From positions 1 through 10,766 of the forward strand of contig CAZCFM010000125.1 of the NCBI GenBank assembly GCA_964497855.1: a DNA stretch of 10,766 nucleotides, written 5' to 3'. The stretch's first letter is position 1; each line of letters begins with the position of its first letter. Both the position numbers and the translations under genes were made by a program. This DNA is from CAYLNG01 sp964497855. Its GTDB lineage: Bacteria; Verrucomicrobiota; Kiritimatiellia; SS1-B-03-39; UBA6053. The notes below the pieces were generated by a model. It saw nothing but the letters and a program-made list of their open reading frames with translations, was not told where the DNA came from and did not search any database. Of the stretch, positions 6,303 to 10,766 are shown piece by piece.

Positions 6303-7509
6303 AGCTGAACTTCCGGAGAGAGGCGTTACGTTTGCGGATGTGGGCCTGGACGACGTAGTAGTCGATGACCGGGGCCATCACGTTCATGAAAATAATCGCC
6401 ATCATGACGCCCTCGGGGAATCCGGGGTTGGTCACGCGGACGAGGACGGTCACCACGCCGATCAGCGCACCGTAAATCCACTTGCCCGTGTTGGTCTGGG
6501 CGGCGGAGACCGGGTCGGTGGCCATGAAGACGATGCCGAAGGCAAAACTGCCCATGACCAGATGGTACGTGAAGGGAATCTGGGTCCAGTTCGTAAGCTG
6601 GACAACTTTGCCCGCCTCCGAACCGACTGTGGGCATGAGGTTCATGAGGATGCCCGCGCCCACGAGACCGGCGACACCGCCCGCCATGATGCGCCAGGAG
6701 CCGACGCCGGTGATAATCAGAATCGCCGCACCCAGAATCACGGGAATCAGGGCCGTTTCACCGATGGAACCGGGTTCCAGTCCGGCGAACATGGACCAGA
6801 AGGTGTGGCCCTTTTCAGCCAAAGCGCCGACGATGTCCTCTTTGGCGCCCATCGCGGCACCGATGCCGAGCGGGGTGGCGCCGGTTTTGCCGTCCACCAT
6901 CTGCGCCCACACGTCGCCGGTCATGTCTTTGGCATGGGCGAAGAACAGATAAACGCGCGCGGTGAGCGCCGGGTTGAGAATGTTGAAGCCGGTGCCGCCA
7001 AAGACTTCCTTGCCGATGACCACGCCGAAGGTGATGCCAACGGCCACCTGCCACAGCGAAATGGTCGGCGGCAGGGTCAGCGGAAAAAGAAGTCCCGTGA
7101 CGAGGAATCCTTCGTTGATCTCGTGTTTGCGCACGACCGCGAAGAGCACCTCCCAGAGGCCGCCAACGATGTAGGAGACCATGACGATGGGCATGACGAT
7201 GAGCATACCGCGCATCATCTTGGCGACGGGACCGGCCTCGATGCCGCTGTAGTGGTAGTATTGGTGTCCGGCGTTGAAGATGCCCCAGATCAGGCAGGGC
7301 AGCAGGGCGACGACGACGGTGAACATCACGCGTTTGAGGTCGACCGCGTCGCGCACATGGGTGCGTCCGGTGGTGACATCGGGCGGAGTCAGCAGGAAGG
7401 TGTCCTGCGCTTCAAACAGCGGGAAAAACTTTTCGAACTTGCCGCCCTTGTGGAAGAGCTTGCCGAGTTCGTGGTGTTTCTTTTCAATCGTTTCTTTAAG
7501 ATTGCTCAT
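6289..7509 (-). CDS. nqrB: Na+-translocating NADH:quinone oxidoreductase subunit B
   Basis: The largest membrane subunit (406 residues, about ten helices), forming much of the Na+ pathway and holding a covalent FMN and a riboflavin. The FMN threonine is T212 in VDGKTGATPLG (205-215). Other signatures are GRTHVRDAVDLKRVM (48-62), INEGFLVTGLLFPLTLPP (130-147) and GKEVFGGTGFNILNPALT (166-183). The ATG at 7509 is preferred: its A is shared with the nqrA stop (TGATG), and GAGGAAGG (7517-7524 on the other strand) is well placed before it. A TTG one codon upstream would also be in frame but is less likely. The 3' end overlaps nqrC by 14 bases. It differs from the homologous RnfD by its N-terminal extension and by the NqrA neighbour. 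Confidence 0.98.
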   Translation of the reverse strand: MSNLKETIEKKHHELGKLFHKGGKFEKFFPLFEAQDTFLLTPPDVTTGRTHVRDAVDLKRVMFTVVVALLPCLIWGIFNAGHQYYHYSGIEAGPVAKMMRGMLIVMPIVMVSYIVGGLWEVLFAVVRKHEINEGFLVTGLLFPLTLPPTISLWQVAVGITFGVVIGKEVFGGTGFNILNPALTARVYLFFAHAKDMTGDVWAQMVDGKTGATPLGIGAAMGAKEDIVGALAEKGHTFWSMFAGLEPGSIGETALIPVILGAAILIITGVGSWRIMAGGVAGLVGAGILMNLMPTVGSEAGKVVQLTNWTQIPFTYHLVMGSFAFGIVFMATDPVSAAQTNTGKWIYGALIGVVTVLVRVTNPGFPEGVMMAIIFMNVMAPVIDYYVVQAHIRKRNASLRKFSYAKG

Positions 7510-8873
7510 CAAAAGCCTTCCTCTTCAATCAGGGCGAGTGCATCGGCCACGATCTGGCCGAAATCGGTTTTGGAGGGACAAACAAAGGTGCAGAGCGCGA
7601 AGTCTTCGGGTTCAACACCGAGGATGCCCATGGCGATGGCCTCTTCCGTGTCCTTGGCGATGCAGGCTCGGGTGAAGGGGTCCACGAGAATGTCGAGCGG
7701 GACATACTTGTCGTAGATGCCGGTCATCACCAGGGCGCGGTGTCCGCCGCGTTTGTTGGTGCCAAAGCTGAAGAGCTTGTTCTGAATCCAGGCGCTGGGG
7801 ACGACCTTGTGCGCGCTGAATTGGGTGGTGGTGGGCGCGTACCAGCCCAAAAGGTGACGTTCGCGGTCTTCCGGAATCACACAGAAGGCGTTGTCCGTAA
7901 AAAGCAGCGCCCCTTCGGCTTTGATGGTCGCGCCGCAGAGCAGATCGCCCCGCACAATGCGCTGTTCACCCTCGGCGAGAATGCCCGCGAAGGCCGCCGC
8001 GAGGGAGGAACCGCTGACCACATCGACGTAGCCCCGGAAATCGTCCTTCACGCCGGGACCGGCAATCATGAGCGTCTGGCGCTGTGGGAACAAGCCACTC
8101 AGCAGCAGTTCGCCGATGCGCAGAACGTCGGACACGCCCAGCGTCCACACGCAATCGCCAGGCAGAATCGGGTCGAGATGATAGATGTGCGTGCTGGTGT
8201 TGCCGGCGGGGTGAGGGCCGCTAAAGAAATTGACGTTGACGTTTTTGGCCTGCGTCAAGGGGCCTTCCGGATTACCGGCGGCGAGACAGAGATGCACGGG
8301 GCCCTGGGTCAGACGCGTCAGGGCATTCAGGCCCGCCTGCAGGACATCGGCTTTGCCGCGGACCAGCACATTGGCATCCGGCCGGAACGGCGCGGACTTC
8401 ATGCCATTGACGAAAATGGATTTGGGCGTTTTGGCCGGGTCGGCGATGTGCGCGAAGGGGCGTTGACGGATCAGCGCCAGCAGACCGGTCTTCAGCAGAA
8501 GGTCGAGAAGTTCCTGGCGCTCGGCGCTGCGCAGGCCGTCCACGGTGTGGCGGGGAAACGACACCGCGGCGTCGCTGTTGTCCGGCTGGATGACGATTTC
8601 CTGCAGTGCGCGTCGCTCGCCGTACACCACGGAAGCGACGGTGCCGGCGACCGGGGCGCAGATCTGGAATTCGGGCAAATCTTTGCGGCGGGCCAGCGGG
8701 GTTCCACGCTCGACCTTGTCACCTTCCTCCACGAGAAGCTTGAACTTAAGCTTCTTGTATTCAGAAGGATATACAGATACAGTCCCTTGCAACGGCAGCG
8801 TGCGGACGTTTTCGCCCGGGGCTCCCATCATGGGGATATCGAGTCCTTTGGTGATCTTGATTTCGGCGCTCAT
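7509..8873 (-). CDS. nqrA: Na+-translocating NADH:quinone oxidoreductase subunit A
   Basis: A cytoplasmic peripheral subunit of 454 residues that takes part in quinone binding. The N-terminal ITKGLDIPMMGAP (7-19) and the barrel-sandwich segment GDKVERGTPL ... ICAPVAGTV (51-79) are typical. Later parts include GHRALVMTGIYDKYVPLDIL and the C-terminal CPSKTDFG (432-439). No cofactor ligand is expected. It is the first gene of nqrABCDEF. AGGA lies 7 bases before the ATG and a promoter lies further upstream. Length is close to Vibrio NqrA (about 446). The presence of NqrA, rather than an RnfC-type subunit, settles that this is an NQR and not an RNF operon. Confidence 0.97.
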   Translation of the reverse strand: MSAEIKITKGLDIPMMGAPGENVRTLPLQGTVSVYPSEYKKLKFKLLVEEGDKVERGTPLARRKDLPEFQICAPVAGTVASVVYGERRALQEIVIQPDNSDAAVSFPRHTVDGLRSAERQELLDLLLKTGLLALIRQRPFAHIADPAKTPKSIFVNGMKSAPFRPDANVLVRGKADVLQAGLNALTRLTQGPVHLCLAAGNPEGPLTQAKNVNVNFFSGPHPAGNTSTHIYHLDPILPGDCVWTLGVSDVLRIGELLLSGLFPQRQTLMIAGPGVKDDFRGYVDVVSGSSLAAAFAGILAEGEQRIVRGDLLCGATIKAEGALLFTDNAFCVIPEDRERHLLGWYAPTTTQFSAHKVVPSAWIQNKLFSFGTNKRGGHRALVMTGIYDKYVPLDILVDPFTRACIAKDTEEAIAMGILGVEPEDFALCTFVCPSKTDFGQIVADALALIEEEGF

Positions 8874-8921
8874 TGGCCCGTCCTACGGAAAGTGTTATGT
8901 TTTTAACGAATACGGTGGCGC

Positions 8922-8949
8922 ACAATACGGACGAAATGCGCTTTGTCAA
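8922..8949 (-). promoter_or_regulatory. Promoter of the nqr operon
   Basis: On the minus strand a perfect -35 box TTGACA (8944-8949) is followed by a 16-bp spacer and TATTGT (8922-8927), a 4/6 match to the -10 consensus. The start of transcription would be near 8915, giving a leader of about 42 bases before the nqrA ATG at 8873. CCGTATT occurs twice, 15 bp apart (8924-8930 and 8909-8915), over the -10 box and the start site. Confidence 0.6.
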
Positions 8950-8953
8950 TCCC

Positions 8954-8968
8954 TTCCGATGCACGGAA
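8954..8968. promoter_or_regulatory. TTCCG-ATGCA-CGGAA inverted repeat just upstream of the nqr -35 box
   Basis: Five-base arms with a 5-base centre lie 4 bp upstream of the -35 box, where an activator could bind. The same CGGAAA/TTTCCG word recurs at 8886-8891 and 8985-8990, so four copies lie within about 105 bp around the promoter. A regulatory role is inferred. Confidence 0.35.
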
Positions 8969-9020
8969 ACATCAAGCCGTCTGCTTTCCGAGGATAGGAA
9001 ATGAACGCGGTTTAAAACCA

Positions 9021-9084
9021 GAAACCTGAAACCTAAAACTTTCCAACCTTCCAACCTTTAAACCTTCCAACCTTTCAACCTTCC
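9021..9084 (+). repeat. Tandem 7-mer and 8-mer intergenic repeat block
   Basis: Two GAAACCT heptamers (9021-9034) and a degenerate AAAACT are followed by five 8-base units in perfect phase: TTCCAACC (9041-9048), TTCCAACC (9049-9056), TTTAAACC (9057-9064), TTCCAACC (9065-9072), TTTCAACC (9073-9080), then a partial TTCC. The unit length is not a multiple of three and no reading frame uses it. It lies between divergently transcribed genes. Related AGGTTCC heptamers lie at 1152-1165. Similar short repeats are, from memory, frequent in intergenic DNA of some PVC bacteria. Confidence 0.8.
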
Positions 9085-9095
9085 TCGCCCGGATG

Positions 9096-9124
9096 TTGTC
9101 TTTCCCCCCCGCATCTGCTAAAAA
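9096..9124 (+). promoter_or_regulatory. Weak promoter candidate for the small membrane protein gene
   Basis: TTGTCT (9096-9101) and TAAAAA (9119-9124), separated by 17 bp, each match the consensus at 4 of 6 positions. The predicted start near 9131 is next to the ATG at 9133, which has no Shine-Dalgarno sequence, so a near-leaderless transcript is possible. Confidence 0.3.
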
Positions 9125-9132
9125 ATTGCCTG

Positions 9133-9495
9133 ATGGATACCCACGTGCAACAAGCCCTCTACGAAGTTCGCGCCCAAATCCTCTGGGGTGCGAAAGCCGA
9201 CACCCTTCGGGAGAATCTGCGGCAACAGGGCTTTGATGAGGAGCAAATCGAGCTGATTCTGTCGACCTGCCTTTCGGAGCGCAGCAAGGAAATCCGACGG
9301 CGGGGATTACGGGATATGGTCATCGGTTCAGGGCTGCTGATCGTCGCAATTCCCTTGATCCTGCTCCTGTGGGGTTTTGGGCGGATCGCCGGCTTTCCTA
9401 TTGCTCTCTTTTTGTATGGTACTGTTTCACTGCTGAAAGGTCTCGAACGCCTTCTGGAGGGCGGGAACGCCAAAGGCTCCGTCACGGAAATGTGA
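9133..9495 (+). CDS. Small two-helix membrane protein of unknown function
   Basis: A 120-residue protein that I do not recognise as a named family. Residues 1-55 are a soluble, probably helical part containing LRQQGFDEEQIELIL (about 29-43), which resembles short UBA-like or SHOCT-like helical modules only loosely. A basic stretch RSKEIRRRGLRD (50-61) precedes two hydrophobic segments, about 62-83 and 86-103, which would form a membrane hairpin with both ends in the cytoplasm under the positive-inside rule. The ATG has no clear Shine-Dalgarno sequence. The reading frame is coding-like in composition and is followed 69 bases later by the serpin gene on the same strand, so the two may be co-transcribed. 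No catalytic motif is visible. Confidence 0.75.
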   Translation: MDTHVQQALYEVRAQILWGAKADTLRENLRQQGFDEEQIELILSTCLSERSKEIRRRGLRDMVIGSGLLIVAIPLILLLWGFGRIAGFPIALFLYGTVSLLKGLERLLEGGNAKGSVTEM

Positions 9496-9564
9496 TTGTA
9501 CGGATTTTTTCCAAGAAACCGCCCTCCGCAAACGTCTACACATAAACCCCTCACCGGAAACCCC

Positions 9565-10710
9565 ATGAAAACCGCACTCCTCCTCTCCCTGGCCTTGAGC
9601 ACTCTCCAGGCCGCGTCGCCGCTGGCCGAATCCATCAACAGTTTCGGCCTCGACCTCCACACGAAGCTGTCCGCTGCCCCGGGCAACCTCTTCTATTCCC
9701 CCTTCAGCATCTCCTCGGCGTTGGGCATGACGGCCGCCGGCGCGGCGGGCAACACCTCCACCGAAATGCGGACAACTCTTCATTTCCAGGGCGACATCCC
9801 GGAACAATTCCTGGTCCTAAACAAACGCCTGCACGAAAATGCGGAGAAATCCGGACAATCCCTGCGCATCGCCAACGGGCTCTGCCTCGTCGAAGGCAAT
9901 GTCGCCGCCGACTACAAAACCCTCCTGCGGGAAAAATTCAGCGCCGAAATTTTCAGCGGTGACCTGGCGAAGGTCAATGCCTGGGTGAAGGAAAAAACGA
10001 ATGGCAAGATCCCCAAACTGCTCGAGGCCTTTCCCGCCAACACCGTCTGCGTGATCCTCAACGCCATCTATTTCAAGGGCGACTGGGCGGCGGCGTTCGA
10101 CAAGGACGTGACCCACGAAGCCTCCTTTTCAGTTACTTCCGACAAAACCGTGAAGGCGATGATGATGTTCCGCAAGGGCAATTATCGCTGGATCGCCGAC
10201 AAGGACCTGCAGGTCCTTGAGCTGCCCTACAAAGGCGAGGCGCTGTCGATGCTCGTGTTCCTGCCGCAAACAATCGACGGCCTTCCCGCGCTGGAAAAAC
10301 AACTCACGCCGGAGGTCCTCAACGGCTGGAGTGAAAAGCTGGGCCAGCAGCGTCCGCGCGAGATCGACGTATTTTTCCCCCGCTTCACGCTCGAAACCGA
10401 ATACGATCTGAACCTGCCCCTGCAATCCCTCGGCATGAAAGATGCGTTCGACTCCGACAACGCCGATTTCAGCGGCATGGGCTGGTCCAAAGGCGACCTG
10501 TGGATCGGCCAGGTGAAACACAAAGCCTTCATCCAGGTGAACGAGGAAGGCACCGAGGCCGCCGCCGCCACGGCGGTCATCATGGTGACCCGCATGGCGA
10601 TGGTCGAAACGCCCGTCTTCCGCGCCGACCACCCCTTCTTCTTCGTCATCCGCGACAACGCCACAAACACCCTGCTCTTCAGCGGACGCCTGGTCAATCC
10701 CGGCCCCTGA
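9565..10710 (+). CDS. Secreted serpin (serine protease inhibitor)
   Basis: A 381-residue inhibitory-type serpin. MKTALLLSLALSTLQA (1-16) is a signal peptide with likely cleavage after LQA, and no lipobox Cys is present, so export to the periplasm or outside is expected. Serpin signatures run the full length: NLFYSPFSISSALGM (41-55), VNAWVKEKTNGKIPKLL (137-153), VILNAIYFKGDW (163-174), and the C-terminal FRADHPFFFVIRD (352-364) with LLFSGRLVNP (370-379). The hinge EEGTEAAAAT (327-336) has small residues at P12-P9, as needed for loop insertion. Counting 17 residues from E327 puts Arg343 at P1 and Met344 at P1', which predicts inhibition of trypsin-like proteases. The ATG at 9565 is chosen for the signal peptide; in-frame reading reaches back to a TTG at 9496, but those residues do not look coding. 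GGA lies about 8 bases before the ATG. The target protease is unknown. Confidence 0.95.
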   Translation: MKTALLLSLALSTLQAASPLAESINSFGLDLHTKLSAAPGNLFYSPFSISSALGMTAAGAAGNTSTEMRTTLHFQGDIPEQFLVLNKRLHENAEKSGQSLRIANGLCLVEGNVAADYKTLLREKFSAEIFSGDLAKVNAWVKEKTNGKIPKLLEAFPANTVCVILNAIYFKGDWAAAFDKDVTHEASFSVTSDKTVKAMMMFRKGNYRWIADKDLQVLELPYKGEALSMLVFLPQTIDGLPALEKQLTPEVLNGWSEKLGQQRPREIDVFFPRFTLETEYDLNLPLQSLGMKDAFDSDNADFSGMGWSKGDLWIGQVKHKAFIQVNEEGTEAAAATAVIMVTRMAMVETPVFRADHPFFFVIRDNATNTLLFSGRLVNPGP

Positions 10711-10716
10711 AAGCAA

Positions 10717-10766
10717 TCAAGGCCGGCTGCGCCAGGTGTTCATCGGGTGCATGTAGCCGGGACGCG
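10717..10766 (-). CDS. Possible 3' end of a convergent gene, cut by the window edge
   Basis: On the minus strand an open frame runs in from the window edge and ends RPGYMHPMNTWRSRP followed by TGA (10717-10719), only 6 bases from the serpin stop. The composition is protein-like, but 15 residues are too few to name a family or to be sure it is coding. Confidence 0.3.
   Translation of the reverse strand, partial: RPGYMHPMNTWRSRP

Noticed and set aside
6127..7716. Long open frame (529 codons) on the + strand opposite nqrB and nqrC
   Set aside because: It is antisense to well-identified membrane proteins. Its Asp/His/Gly-rich composition is what the complement of GC-rich hydrophobic codons produces, and it has no recognisable motif.
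7740..8906. 388-codon open frame on the + strand opposite nqrA
   Set aside because: A shadow of nqrA codon usage: no ribosome binding site or family signature, while the opposite strand encodes a full-length NqrA.
9021..9084. CRISPR array
   Set aside because: Units of 7-8 bases without spacers are a simple tandem repeat; there are no 23-47-base repeats with unique spacers and no cas genes.
9496..9564. N-terminal extension of the serpin from a TTG start
   Set aside because: The upstream residues do not resemble a serpin and would bury a good signal peptide that begins at the ATG at 9565.

Overview
The window most likely comes from a Gram-negative bacterium of moderately high GC content, with compact, tightly packed operons. 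The NqrA-F sequences, a secreted bacterial serpin and short intergenic tandem repeats of the AGGTTYC / TTCCAACC type suggest the PVC superphylum (Verrucomicrobiota, Kiritimatiellota or relatives). That placement is an inference from general familiarity and no database search was run.

Left end (1-1133, + strand): a two-gene operon that looks like a toxin-antitoxin or defence-type pair. The first gene encodes a nucleotidyltransferase-fold protein resembling DUF6036, with one Asp of its metal-binding pair replaced by Val. The second gene starts with a 4-base overlap and encodes the protein usually found beside such enzymes, here carrying a basic AT-hook-like C-terminal tail. A near-consensus promoter (TTGACA, 16 bp, TATGAT) lies directly upstream. 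A perfect 9-bp inverted repeat covers its -10 box, and the predicted transcript starts at or next to the start codon. The arrangement suggests an autoregulated, possibly leaderless operon and is the most unusual thing in the window.

Middle (1265-2979, - strand): an aldo/keto reductase with an intact catalytic tetrad, then a YhbS-like GNAT acetyltransferase that follows nqrF closely enough to share its transcript.

Core (3028-8873, - strand): a complete nqrABCDEF operon for the Na+-translocating NADH:quinone oxidoreductase. All visible cofactor ligands are present: the covalent-FMN threonines of NqrB and NqrC, the iron-binding cysteines of NqrD and NqrE, and the [2Fe-2S], FAD and NADH motifs of NqrF. 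NqrC carries an unusual Ala/Pro-rich C-terminal tail. A promoter with a TTGACA -35 box precedes nqrA. The maturation genes apbE and nqrM are not in the window. The complex would oxidise NADH, reduce ubiquinone or menaquinone and export Na+.

Right end (8874-10766): a 259-base divergent intergenic region holding the nqr promoter and a tandem 7-mer/8-mer repeat block. It is followed on the + strand by a small two-helix membrane protein and a secreted serpin with a canonical inhibitory hinge and a predicted Arg P1 residue. The last 50 bases appear to hold the 3' end of a convergent gene.
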